Positions 42,554 to 50,040 of a DNA stretch of 51,227 nt are shown one piece after another. Position numbers and translations under genes: made by a program. Origin of the DNA: Thermoleophilaceae bacterium (GTDB lineage: Bacteria > Actinomycetota > Thermoleophilia > Solirubrobacterales > Thermoleophilaceae); NCBI GenBank assembly GCA_014534235.1, contig JACVRW010000008.1:1-51227 (forward strand), read 5' to 3'. The stretch's first letter is position 1. The number at the start of each line of letters is the position of its first letter. The notes beneath the pieces are model-generated. The model was not told the origin of the DNA. It did not search any database and was given only the letters and a program-made list of their open reading frames with translations.

Positions 42554-42964
42554 ATGGCCGAGGACTGCATCTTCTGCAAGATCGCGGCGGGCGAGGTGCC
42601 GTCGGAGACGGTTCAGGAGGACGAGCACACGCTTGCGTTCATGGACCTGAACCCGTGGACGCGCGGGCACGCGCTCGTCATCCCCCGGAACCATTCGCGG
42701 AACCTGTACGAGGTCGCCGAGGACGACCTGCGCCACGCTGCGGCCGCGTCGAAGCGGCTCGCGCTGCGCATGCGGGAGCGGCTCGACTGCGACGGGGTGA
42801 ACGTCTTGAACGCGTGCGAGCCGGCCGCGTGGCAGACGGTGTTCCACTTCCACCTGCACGTCATCCCCCGGTACGACGACGACCCACTCCAGCTGCCGAT
42901 CCGCCCGCGCCAGGCCGGCCCGGACGAGCTGGCGCGGGTGGCGGACCAGCTCCGCGGAGGATGA
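42554..42964 (+). CDS. HIT-family nucleotide hydrolase
   Basis: 136 residues from ATG 42554. The protein starts AEDCIFCKIAAGEVPSETVQ (two Cys typical of a zinc-binding HIT start). It has DLNPWTRGHALVIPRNHSRNL, VNVLNACEPAAWQTVFHFHLHVIPRY; the H-x-H-x-H core with catalytic middle His is intact. Members split nucleoside phosphoramidates or dinucleoside polyphosphates. ATG 42545 is an alternative start three codons upstream. Confidence 0.94.
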   Translation: MAEDCIFCKIAAGEVPSETVQEDEHTLAFMDLNPWTRGHALVIPRNHSRNLYEVAEDDLRHAAAASKRLALRMRERLDCDGVNVLNACEPAAWQTVFHFHLHVIPRYDDDPLQLPIRPRQAGPDELARVADQLRGG

Positions 42965-43158
42965 CCGCCCGCCTCGACCGCCGCCGGCCACGAGCCACCC
43001 GCGAGCTCGCCCGAGGCCACGGGAGACGCCTCCGCCGCCTGCCCCTGGTAGGTTGACGCCCTGTAGGGCCGGCTGGGGCCGGCGTAGTGCGACGCAAGGT
43101 GCCGACGTTCGGGCTCGCCATCACGACCGACACGGCACTCGCAGGAAGGGGCATAGGC

Positions 43159-43362
43159 GTGCCTACAGGGACCGTCAAGTGGTTCAACGACGAGAAGGGC
43201 TACGGCTTCATCACTCCTGACGATGGAGACCGGGACCTGTTCGTCCACTACACGGGGATCGACGGCCAGGGGTTCAAGTCTCTCGCCGAGAACTCCAAGG
43301 TCGAGTACGACGAGGAGACGGGCGACAAGGGACCAAAGGCGGTGAACGTCCGCCTCATCTGA
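43159..43362 (+). CDS. csp: Cold-shock protein (CspA family)
   Basis: 67 residues from GTG 43159, preceded by GGAAGGGG. Sequence [41 protein letters not shown] has both RNA-binding motifs (K-G-Y-G-F-I and D-L-F-V-H-Y). It binds single-stranded nucleic acids as an RNA chaperone. The 195-base gap upstream (42965-43158) has no gene I can support and may be a long leader, common for cold-shock genes. IF-1 follows after 13 bases. Confidence 0.96.
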   Translation: MPTGTVKWFNDEKGYGFITPDDGDRDLFVHYTGIDGQGFKSLAENSKVEYDEETGDKGPKAVNVRLI

Positions 43363-43375
43363 GGTCACAGGCGCC

Positions 43376-43594
43376 GTGCCCAAGGAAGAGAAGATCGAGA
43401 TGGAGGGCGAGATCGTCGAGGCCCTCCCGAACACGATGTTCAAGGTCCAACTCGACAACGGGCACGAAGTCCTCGGCCACATATCGGGCAAGATGCGGCG
43501 CCACTACATCCGCATCTTGCCGGGCGACCGCGTGAAGATCGAGCTGTCGCCGTACGATCTCGACCGGGGGCGGATCACCTACAGATACAAGTAG
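43376..43594 (+). CDS. infA: Translation initiation factor IF-1
   Basis: 72 residues, full length, S1/OB fold: [69 protein letters not shown]. It binds the ribosomal A site during initiation. GTG start. It is paired with a cold-shock gene rather than with rpmJ-rpsM-rpsK, the usual setting in actinobacteria; a second copy elsewhere is possible. Confidence 0.97.
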   Translation: MPKEEKIEMEGEIVEALPNTMFKVQLDNGHEVLGHISGKMRRHYIRILPGDRVKIELSPYDLDRGRITYRYK

Positions 43595-43640
43595 GAGTCC
43601 TGCGCAACAAACCTTCGAGGCGGGTGTTTCAAGCGCGGTC

Positions 43641-44330
43641 ATGAGGAGGGTCATCGTCGCCTTGACCTGCGCGGCGTGCCTGGCGCTGCCGCAGGGCGCA
43701 TCGGCCCGCGTCATCGAGCTCGGATCACAGGCCCAGCCGGCCAACCCGAGCTGCCCGAACGACCCCTGCGAGGCGGCGGTGCGCGTAACCGGACTGCAGG
43801 GTCGCGCGGCCGGGGGACCAAAGAACCCCTACTACATCCGGCGGAGCGGCTGGCTGGTGGCGTTCACCGTGACCCTCGCCCGGCCGACCGCCGAGCAGAT
43901 CGACTTCTTCAACGACAACTTCGGCTCGCCGGCGCAGGTACGGCTGTCGGTCCTGCGCCGGGGGGACAGCCGCCGGACCCGCCTCAACTATCGCCTGCTC
44001 CGGCAGTCGGAGAGCTTCGCGGTCGACGACTATCTCGGCTCGCGCCCCACGTTCGTCCTCGAGGAGCCTCTGCGCGTCCGGCGCGGTTACTGGGTCGGCA
44101 TCACCGTGGATACCTGGGCGCCCATGTTCGCCAACAACCTCCCCCGCTCGAACTGGTGGCGCTCGTCGCGCGGGAAGACGAGCTGCGACCCGCCGCGGAG
44201 CCTGAACCAGTTCGCGATGGACGACTTGGGCGAGGTGGGCGTCTTCGGGTGCACCTATCACGGGGCGCGGCTCCTCTACACGGTCACCTACATTCCGGAC
44301 AACCGGCGGACCTCCGACGAGGGGCGTTAA
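43641..44330 (+). CDS. Secreted hypothetical protein
   Basis: 229 residues with a Sec signal (RRVIVALTCAACLALPQGASA, cleavage after residue 22). The mature protein begins RVIELGSQAQPANPSCPNDPCEA, then strand-rich blocks (GWLVAFTVTLARPTAEQIDFFNDNFG, PAQVRLSVLRRG, FVLEEPLRVRRGYWVGITVDTWAPMF) and two late Cys (KTSCDPP, GVFGCTYHG) that may bond. It looks like an extracellular beta-sandwich. I know no named family or function. Confidence 0.8.
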   Translation: MRRVIVALTCAACLALPQGASARVIELGSQAQPANPSCPNDPCEAAVRVTGLQGRAAGGPKNPYYIRRSGWLVAFTVTLARPTAEQIDFFNDNFGSPAQVRLSVLRRGDSRRTRLNYRLLRQSESFAVDDYLGSRPTFVLEEPLRVRRGYWVGITVDTWAPMFANNLPRSNWWRSSRGKTSCDPPRSLNQFAMDDLGEVGVFGCTYHGARLLYTVTYIPDNRRTSDEGR

Positions 44331-44380
44331 ACGCCGCCTGGCCTCTTCCGCCGGCCTCGGCGTCGCGCTAGCATCGGGGC

Positions 44381-44731
44381 GTGTCCACGGAGGGGTGGAT
44401 CTTCATGGTCGGCTTCCGGGTGTTCGACGTGGGGTTGCTCATCGTGTGGCTGATCTGGTTCTTCCGGCTGCGCGACGACGACGACGACTCCCACGACGAC
44501 GGCGGCGGCGGGGGAGACGGTCCCGGGCCGCGGCCCGACGGCGATGGGCCGGGCGGCGATGGGATCAGGCTCCCACTAGGGCGCTGGAAGCCCGGACGCG
44601 GTCGCGACCGCGCCCATGCCCCGCCGCGCCGGCCGGTACGGCGCAGAGGCGCCGAGCGCCCCGTGCCGGGGCCGCTGCCGTCACGCGTACGGAGGCCACG
44701 TTCTCCCGTGCCGGCCCACCGTCGGGAGTGA
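44381..44731 (+). CDS. Small single-span membrane protein with acidic/Gly-rich tail
   Basis: 116 residues from GTG 44381: one membrane helix (MVGFRVFDVGLLIVWLIWFF), then RLRDDDDDSHDDGGGGGDGPG, a strongly acidic, then Gly/Pro-rich, then Arg/Pro-rich tail that is probably disordered. Such short proteins with a WLIWFFRLR-like anchor occur as uncharacterised actinobacterial genes. The tail after about residue 70 is low-complexity. Confidence 0.6.
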   Translation: MSTEGWIFMVGFRVFDVGLLIVWLIWFFRLRDDDDDSHDDGGGGGDGPGPRPDGDGPGGDGIRLPLGRWKPGRGRDRAHAPPRRPVRRRGAERPVPGPLPSRVRRPRSPVPAHRRE

Positions 44732-44777
44732 TCGCTGCAGCGCCGGCCGCGCCACGCGCGCATGGTGGCAGCGCGGT

Positions 44778-45158
44778 CTACCCGCAGGCGCCGGGGTTCT
44801 CATTGCAGAACTCCTCGAAGCGCTCCGCGGGGCTGCCGGGCGGCGGTGGGATGTCGTTCCCGGGGCTGTCCGGCGGCGGCTCCGCCTGGGGGGCGGGCGT
44901 GCCGCCGTCGGCCGCGGGCGGGGCCGTGGGCTCCGCCGGCTGCGGGACGACCTCCGGCTCCGGCTCGGGCTCCGGCGCCGGCTCGGGCACCGGGGCCGGC
45001 TCTGGCTCGGGCCCGGCGGCTTCGGGGTGCGCGTCCGTCTCCGGCACGGTCAGCTCGGGCAAGGCGGGCGGCGTCTCCGCGCTGCTCTCATCGTCGCCGC
45101 CGCAGCCCGTCGCGGCGGAGAGCACCAGCATCACCAAGACGAGTGGGAGGACCCTCAG
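44778..45158 (-). CDS. Proline/glutamate-rich lipoprotein
   Basis: About 126 residues. The leader RVLPLVLVMLVLSAATGCGG looks like a lipoprotein signal with Cys anchor. A Pro/Glu repeat follows (EPEPAPVPEPAPEPEPEPE) and the protein ends SPAERFEEFCNENPGACG with two Cys. No ATG, GTG or TTG gives a complete signal; the CTG at 45158 overlaps the stop of the upstream gene (CTGA) and would. Internal TTG, GTG and ATG give signals that are too short. Coupled to the zinc-motif gene upstream. Confidence 0.6.
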   Translation of the reverse strand: MRVLPLVLVMLVLSAATGCGGDDESSAETPPALPELTVPETDAHPEAAGPEPEPAPVPEPAPEPEPEPEVVPQPAEPTAPPAADGGTPAPQAEPPPDSPGNDIPPPPGSPAERFEEFCNENPGACG

Positions 45159-45424
45159 CGCTCGACCGCCGGAAGCCGCCGGCCGCAGTGGGGACAGTCG
45201 TTCAGGTCCTTCTGTACGAGCTGCTCGAGGGAGCACCCGCACAGCCTCAGGTTCTCGACCGCGTAGGGAAGGTCGCTTGGCGAGGGAGCGAGCGGCAGGG
45301 GCGCGCCGACGACCTTTAGCTCCTCGCCCGACTCGTGATCCACGTAGGTCACGCCCGGCTCGACCTCGCGGATGACCTCGCGGTCGGAGCGCGCTCGCAG
45401 GCGGTACTTCTGGCGGGCCGGCAT
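45155..45424 (-). CDS. Small hypothetical protein with C-terminal Cys4 motif
   Basis: 89 residues. N-terminal half PARQKYRLRARSDREVIREVEPGVTYVDHESGEELKVVG looks like a beta-hairpin domain. The C-terminal C62-x-C64 with C77-P-H-C80 is a likely zinc ribbon. Divergent from the GT4 glycosyltransferase with only 25 bases between starts, so the promoters must overlap. Family unknown to me. Confidence 0.7.
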   Translation of the reverse strand: MPARQKYRLRARSDREVIREVEPGVTYVDHESGEELKVVGAPLPLAPSPSDLPYAVENLRLCGCSLEQLVQKDLNDCPHCGRRLPAVER

Positions 45425-45449
45425 GAGGCGGGAACAATAGCGGCGGGCG

Positions 45450-46922
45450 ATGCGGGTCCTCTTGTTCCACGCCTACCTGCTCCGCGGCACGGGCAGCAAC
45501 ATCTACACCGCCAGCCTGGCCCGGGCGCTGGGCGCCCTCGGGCACGACGTCCACCTGCTCTGCCAGGACCGGAGGGCCGAGGCGGCCTACGGCGTGACGA
45601 TCCACGTGCCGGACATCGGTCGCGTGCTCCCGGTGTACGTGGCGGACCGCTACGAGGGCTTTGACGCGGTTCCGTTTCCCGAGCTCGGGGAGGACCAGCT
45701 CCGTCGCTACCTCGACGCGAACGTGGCCGCCGTGCGGTCGATTCCGCCGCCCGAGGTCGCGCTGGCCAACCATCTCGTGATGGGTCCGGTCATCCTGGCC
45801 CGCGGGCTCGACGGGCGGGCCCCATATGCGGTCAAGATCCATGGCAGCGCGCTCGAGTACACGGTTCGGCCCCACCCCAGGCGGTTCCTTCCCTATGCGC
45901 TCGAAGGCGTTCGGCGGGCCAGCGGCGTGCTGGTGGGATCGAGGCACACCGCCGAGAGCCTGTGGGAGGTCCTGTCCGACGAGCCGTCGCTGCCGGAGCG
46001 GACCCGGCTCGGTCCCCCCGGAGTGGACGTACAGGCCTTCCGCCCCCGCCCGCTCGCGGAGGCCGCGGCGGGGCTGACGCGGCTCGCCGAGAAGCTCGGC
46101 TCGGTCGAGGCCGCCGCGTGGGGTGGCGAGGCCGGAGCGGCCGACGCGCTCCGCGAGCTCGACCCCCGTCGCGACCGCATCGTGAGCTACGTGGGGAAGC
46201 TGATCGTCTCGAAGGGGGTCGACCTGCTGCTCGCCGCCTGGCCGCTCGTCGTGGCGCGCGTGCCCGAGGCGCGGCTGGTCGTCGTGGGCTTCGGCACCTA
46301 CCGCCAGGCGCTGGGCCGGTTCGTGGACGCGCTCGCCGGGCGTGACCTCACGGCGCTGAAGGAGATCGCCGCACGCGGACGGGAGCTCGAGGGCGGGCCG
46401 CCGGGCGAGCTCCGGTATCTGCATGCGTTCCTGGACGGTGCGGGCGATGACTGGCTGCGAGCGGCACCCGCGGCCGCCGCGCGGATCCACTTCACCGGCG
46501 CGCTCGCACACGACGACCTGCCGAGCCTGGTGCCGGCCTGCGAGGCGCAGGTGATGCCGAGCACGTTTCCCGAGGCCTTCGGGATGGTCGCCGCGGAGGC
46601 CGCCGCCTGCGGGGCCTTGCCGCTGTCGGCCGGGCACTCGGGGATGGCGGAAGTGACCGCCGCGCTCGCGCCCGCGCTACCCGAGGAGCTCCGGCCGCTC
46701 CTCTCCTTCCGGGTCGGTCCGGGAGCGGTGGAGGAGATCGCCTCCAAGCTCGTCGCGTGGCTAACGCTGGGTGGCGGCGAACGGGAGCGGGCGAGGGCCG
46801 CGCTAGCCGACCAGGCGGCGCACCGCTACAGCTGGGAGAGCGTGGCGCGGGGGGTGATCGCGGCGGCCCAGGGAAGGCTCGACGAGCTGCCACGGCCAGT
46901 GGGTAGTCTTCCCGGCCCGTGA
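45450..46922 (+). CDS. Glycosyltransferase family 4
   Basis: 490 residues, GT-B fold. N-terminal acceptor domain RVLLFHAYLLRGTGSNIYTASLARALGALGHDVHLLCQ with the Gly-rich loop; C-terminal donor domain IVSYVGKLIVSKGVDLLLAAWPLV, ARIHFTGALAHDDLPSLVPAC and the catalytic ACEAQVMPSTFPEAFGMVAAEAAACGALPL (E-x7-E type). Probably makes a surface or storage glycoconjugate; sugar unknown. The middle has an Ala/Glu-rich insertion (LAEAAAGLTRLAEKLGSVEAAAW). Its stop overlaps the cytochrome c gene start (GTGA), an odd functional pairing. Confidence 0.92.
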   Translation: MRVLLFHAYLLRGTGSNIYTASLARALGALGHDVHLLCQDRRAEAAYGVTIHVPDIGRVLPVYVADRYEGFDAVPFPELGEDQLRRYLDANVAAVRSIPPPEVALANHLVMGPVILARGLDGRAPYAVKIHGSALEYTVRPHPRRFLPYALEGVRRASGVLVGSRHTAESLWEVLSDEPSLPERTRLGPPGVDVQAFRPRPLAEAAAGLTRLAEKLGSVEAAAWGGEAGAADALRELDPRRDRIVSYVGKLIVSKGVDLLLAAWPLVVARVPEARLVVVGFGTYRQALGRFVDALAGRDLTALKEIAARGRELEGGPPGELRYLHAFLDGAGDDWLRAAPAAAARIHFTGALAHDDLPSLVPACEAQVMPSTFPEAFGMVAAEAAACGALPLSAGHSGMAEVTAALAPALPEELRPLLSFRVGPGAVEEIASKLVAWLTLGGGERERARAALADQAAHRYSWESVARGVIAAAQGRLDELPRPVGSLPGP

Positions 46923-47602
46923 GTACGCTGGTGAAGGCGCCCCTGGCCGCACTTTCCGCAGTCGTGCTGGGCCTGTCGCTGGCCGCATGCGGGCGCGAGG
47001 AGGCCGACCTCTCGAACGGCAAGGCAGAGTTCGTCCAGAAGTGCGGGTCCTGCCACGTCCTCGAACGGGCGGGCACCCAGGGCCAGACCGGCCCGGATCT
47101 CGACTCCGCGTTTCGGGCCGCGCTGCGTTCCGGCATGGATCGGGACACGGTCCAGGGAGTGGTGCGCGACCAGATCGCGAACGTGCGCAGGGGGAGCACG
47201 ATGCCGGAGGACCTGGTGACCGGCGAGGACGCCCGCGACGTGGCCGCATATGTGGCGTACGCCACGGACAGGGCGGGCGAGGACCAGGGCGCGCTCGCGC
47301 AGGCCGGCCTCGAGGGCGCGACGAGCGGCAGGCAGATCTTCATCGCCGCAGGCTGCGGCAGCTGCCACGTCTTGTCCAAGGCCGGGACCAACGGCACCGT
47401 TGGCCCATCCCTCGATGACCTCCCGCAGGCGGCGGGCGAGCGGGAACCCGGAATGTCGCCGGAGGAGTACGTCGAGCAGTCGCTCCTCGACCCCGACGCC
47501 TACGTCGTCCAGGGCTACCAGCCGGGCGTGATGCCCTCCTTCGAAGGGCGCCTCGACGAGCGGCAGGTCCGGGCGCTGGTGGAGTACCTGCTCGGCAGGT
47601 AG
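46919..47602 (+). CDS. Diheme c-type cytochrome lipoprotein
   Basis: 227 residues. Lipoprotein signal with SLAAC24 lipobox, then two cytochrome c domains, each with C-G-S-C-H (C42-H46 and C146-H150). Likely axial Met ligands lie in RRGSTMPEDLVTGEDARDVAAYV and PGVMPSFEGRLDERQVRALVEYL. It would be anchored outside the cytoplasmic membrane and carry electrons, plausibly to the cytochrome oxidase encoded at the right end of this window. Confidence 0.93.
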   Translation: MSTLVKAPLAALSAVVLGLSLAACGREEADLSNGKAEFVQKCGSCHVLERAGTQGQTGPDLDSAFRAALRSGMDRDTVQGVVRDQIANVRRGSTMPEDLVTGEDARDVAAYVAYATDRAGEDQGALAQAGLEGATSGRQIFIAAGCGSCHVLSKAGTNGTVGPSLDDLPQAAGEREPGMSPEEYVEQSLLDPDAYVVQGYQPGVMPSFEGRLDERQVRALVEYLLGR

Positions 47603-47643
47603 CCGCCTCTCGCCTCGGCTGGGCGCACGCGCCGTCTTGTCTC

Positions 47644-47661
47644 CGGACCCCCTCGGGTCCG
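47644..47661. terminator. Hairpin between convergent genes
   Basis: CGGACCC-CCTC-GGGTCCG is a perfect 7-bp stem with a 4-base loop. It lies 41 bases after the cytochrome c stop and 11 before the end of the convergent phosphatase gene. It could serve both directions. No T-run. Confidence 0.5.
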
Positions 47662-47672
47662 CGTCGCCGTAG

Positions 47673-48446
47673 CTACGGGTCGAGCGCCCCCAGCGCGGCG
47701 TGCAGTGCCGGCGTCGCGGCGGCGAGGAGCCCCGGAGGCTTGCCCGGTAGGTCAGTGATGCTCCCGCCCGCCTCCTCGACGAGCAGCCGGCCGGCCGCCC
47801 AGTCCCAGTGGTTGACACCGCGTTCGTAGTAGGCGTCCACCCGGCCGGCGGCGAGCCAGGCCAGATCTAGCGCCGCCGCACCCGCGCGGCGGATGTCGCG
47901 CACGCGGGGAAGGATGGTTCGGACCACATCCGCCTGGGCGCTTCGCCGGATCGGCTCGTACGAGAAGCCGGTCGCAACCAGGGCGCGGTCCAGCGTGCGC
48001 CGGTCGGTGACATGGAGCGGGGCGACCTCGCCGCCCGCGGCTCGGACCCGGGCGCTGTCCCCGCGCTCGGCCATGAAGCACTCGTCGCGGATCGGATCGA
48101 GCACCACCCCGACCGCCAGGCCGTCGGCGTCCTCGAGCGCAACGCTAACCGCCCAGGCGGGGAAGCCATAGAGGAAGTTGATCGTGCCGTCGAGCGGGTC
48201 GACGATCCATCGTCTGCCGGTACCTCCCTCGCTGTGGGAGCCCTCCTCGGCCAGGAGGCCGTCATCCGGGCGCTCGAGGGCCAGCAGGTCGCGGATCGCC
48301 CTCTCCGCCGCACGGTCGGCGTCGGAGACGAGGTCGGTGTCGGACGACTTCGACCCGAGGCCCTCCGGCGGTCTCCCGTACGCCGACAGCAGCACGTCGG
48401 CGGCGGCCCGCGCGGCGCGCTCGGCCAGCTCGACATCAGTGCTCAA
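47673..48446 (-). CDS. Inositol monophosphatase family protein
   Basis: 257 residues, a Mg-dependent phosphatase of the IMPase/SuhB fold. Metal-site motifs: LLAEEGSHSEG (E-E), WIVDPLDGTINFLYGFPAWAVSVAL (D-P-x-D-G-T), and the C-terminal NHWDWAAGRLLVEEAGG. Substrate could be inositol phosphate, histidinol phosphate or a nucleotide; not resolvable by eye. It lies downstream of the cytochrome oxidase genes on the same strand, separated by 55 bases. Confidence 0.93.
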   Translation of the reverse strand: MSTDVELAERAARAAADVLLSAYGRPPEGLGSKSSDTDLVSDADRAAERAIRDLLALERPDDGLLAEEGSHSEGGTGRRWIVDPLDGTINFLYGFPAWAVSVALEDADGLAVGVVLDPIRDECFMAERGDSARVRAAGGEVAPLHVTDRRTLDRALVATGFSYEPIRRSAQADVVRTILPRVRDIRRAGAAALDLAWLAAGRVDAYYERGVNHWDWAAGRLLVEEAGGSITDLPGKPPGLLAAATPALHAALGALDP

Positions 48447-48501
48447 ATCCGGTCGCTTCGCTCGCGGATGTCGAATCAGCAGGCTCGCTTCGGTCGCAGA
48501 T

Positions 48502-48612
48502 TCAAAGGATCGCTCGGAGGACGAACGCGATCCCGAGGACGACGGCCACGAACAGGACCACGTAGATCAGGAAGCGGAACGCCTCCTGCTCGCTGCGAAG
48601 CGGGTTCAGCAT
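48502..48612 (-). CDS. 36-residue membrane protein in the oxidase operon
   Basis: From ATG 48612 the minus strand reads LNPLRSEQEAFRFLIYVVLFVAVVLGIAFVLRAIL and stops at 48502. A short amphipathic N-terminus precedes one membrane helix with a basic end. It starts seven bases after the ctaE stop, with AGGAGG (on the minus strand, TCCTCCT-type complement absent) not evident. Single-span mini-subunits next to subunit III are common in actinobacterial oxidases, so an oxidase accessory role is plausible but unproven. Confidence 0.6.
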   Translation of the reverse strand: MLNPLRSEQEAFRFLIYVVLFVAVVLGIAFVLRAIL

Positions 48613-48619
48613 GAGTCGC

Positions 48620-49228
48620 CTACAGGAGGTACAGCGAGCTGAACACGAAGATCCACATGATGTCGACGAAGTGCCAGTAGATCCCCGGCACCTCGACGCC
48701 GCGGTGCTCCTTGGCCGAGTAGTGGCCGCGGAAGGCGCGGACCGTCACCATCGCAAGCAGGGTGAGGCCGACGAATACGTGCGCGCCGTGGAGGCCGGTC
48801 AGGCAGTAGAAGATCGTCGCCTGCGCGTTGTCGCTCGGGGCGAAGCCGAGGTGCACGTACTCGTTCACCTGGATCGTCAGGAAGGTGAGCCCGAGCAGGA
48901 AGGTCGTGAGGATGCCGGCCTTCAGCGCGCGCCGGTTCTCGTTGCGTATGCCCTCGAGGGTCCAGTGCATCGTGAAGCTCGACGAGAGCAGGATCGCCGT
49001 GTTGACGCCGGCGATCGCGACCGGCAGCTCGAACCGGTCGAACGGGAACCACTCCGCCCCACGCACGACCCGTACGAAGAAGTAGGCCGTGAAGAATGCC
49101 CCGAAGAGCATGATCTCGGAGATGATGAAAAGCAGCATCCCGAGGAACTGGGCCTCAACCCGGGAAGAGACGTTCGCCGCCGGCGGGTGCTCGGCGTGCT
49201 CGTGGACGGCGTGCGCGGCGGCCTCCAT
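48620..49228 (-). CDS. ctaE: Cytochrome c oxidase subunit III
   Basis: 202 residues, the five-span short form of subunit III. Family features: LGMLLFIISEIMLFGAFFTAYFF (with the conserved Glu), GVNTAILLSSSFTMHWTLEGI, FLLGLTFLTIQVNEYVHLGF, YCLTGLHGAHVFVGLTLL and VPGIYWHFVDIMWIFVFSSLYLL. Integral membrane; stabilises the subunit I core. Start ATG 49228 touches the stop of the stress-protein-like gene. Part of ctaD-USP-like-ctaE-mini-protein. Confidence 0.96.
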   Translation of the reverse strand: MEAAAHAVHEHAEHPPAANVSSRVEAQFLGMLLFIISEIMLFGAFFTAYFFVRVVRGAEWFPFDRFELPVAIAGVNTAILLSSSFTMHWTLEGIRNENRRALKAGILTTFLLGLTFLTIQVNEYVHLGFAPSDNAQATIFYCLTGLHGAHVFVGLTLLAMVTVRAFRGHYSAKEHRGVEVPGIYWHFVDIMWIFVFSSLYLL

Positions 49229-50040
49229 CAGCCGCCTCCCTCGCTCACGACGTGTTCAACGCGCTTGCCCGTCGAGGCCTGCACGCGGCCGATTAGGTCG
49301 CTGCGGAGCCAGCCGGAGCGGGTCTCGGGGAAGGTGGATATGACGATGTCGTCGGGCGCGTAGAACTGGAGCGCGTTCTGGATCGCGGTGTACGGGTCCG
49401 GGTGCACGACCTGGCCGACCGCCTCGAGTCCCTCCTCCTCGAGCGCACGCAGCGTGTGGGCCAGGCGCTCGTGCGCGTCGCCGGAGTCGCCGTCGCCGCC
49501 GGACTGCGGGGAGATGACTATGAACCGCCGCGGTTCCTCGTCCGCCTTCCGCTTGAGGTGCTCAAGCAGCTCTCGCCCGCCGACGGTCTGGTTCGCCACC
49601 ACGAGCGTCCGCTTCAGGTCGTCGCGCTCGGCGTCGACGTCCACGACCACGTGCTCCACGGGCCGGCGCGTGGCGCGGCGGAGCCGGTCAACGAGACCCT
49701 GGCGGAGCCAGCCGGAGCGAGTCTCGGGGTGCGTCGAGACGATGATCTCGTCGTAGTCCCGCTCGCCGAGGGCGTCCATGACGGCCGAGTAGGGATCGGG
49801 GTCGACGACAGCGCCGTCGGCGCCTATGCCGGCCTCGTGGAGTAGCGCGAGGGTCATCTGCAGCCGGTTCTCGGCCGCGTCGCGCACGTGATCCTCGTAG
49901 ATGACGTAGCCGTGACGGGGCTGGTTCTGAGGGCAGATGGCGTGCACCCGGACCTCGTCGCCCTCCGCCCGGCGCTTCACGGCGTCGATCAGCGGCTGGC
50001 CCGCCACCGTCTCGTTGGCTACGACGAGGACGTCCTTCAT
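49228..50040 (-). CDS. Two-domain universal-stress-protein-like protein
   Basis: 270 residues made of two similar halves. Each starts with a strand and N-E-T or N-Q-T turn (DVLVVANETVAGQPL; RTLVVANQTVGGREL). Each contains VVDPDPYSAV or VVHPDPYTAI and ends with nearly the same block (IIVSTHPETRSGWLRQGLV...RPVEHVVVD; IVISTFPETRSGWLRSDLI...KRVEHVVSE). The fold resembles universal stress proteins, and the conserved SGWLR could contact a phosphate. It overlaps the ctaD stop (ATGA) and ctaE, so it is made together with oxidase subunits. Role unknown; soluble and cytosolic. Confidence 0.85.
   Translation of the reverse strand: MKDVLVVANETVAGQPLIDAVKRRAEGDEVRVHAICPQNQPRHGYVIYEDHVRDAAENRLQMTLALLHEAGIGADGAVVDPDPYSAVMDALGERDYDEIIVSTHPETRSGWLRQGLVDRLRRATRRPVEHVVVDVDAERDDLKRTLVVANQTVGGRELLEHLKRKADEEPRRFIVISPQSGGDGDSGDAHERLAHTLRALEEEGLEAVGQVVHPDPYTAIQNALQFYAPDDIVISTFPETRSGWLRSDLIGRVQASTGKRVEHVVSEGGG

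Noticed and set aside
42407-43056. Continuation of the cca/corA frame through the HIT gene
   Set aside because: After the corA relic the frame is Arg/Pro-rich; the HIT gene has its own start and motifs.
44778-46637. 619-codon minus-strand frame opposite the GT4 gene
   Set aside because: Composition-driven shadow of the glycosyltransferase; only the part from 45158 down has a signal sequence and protein character.
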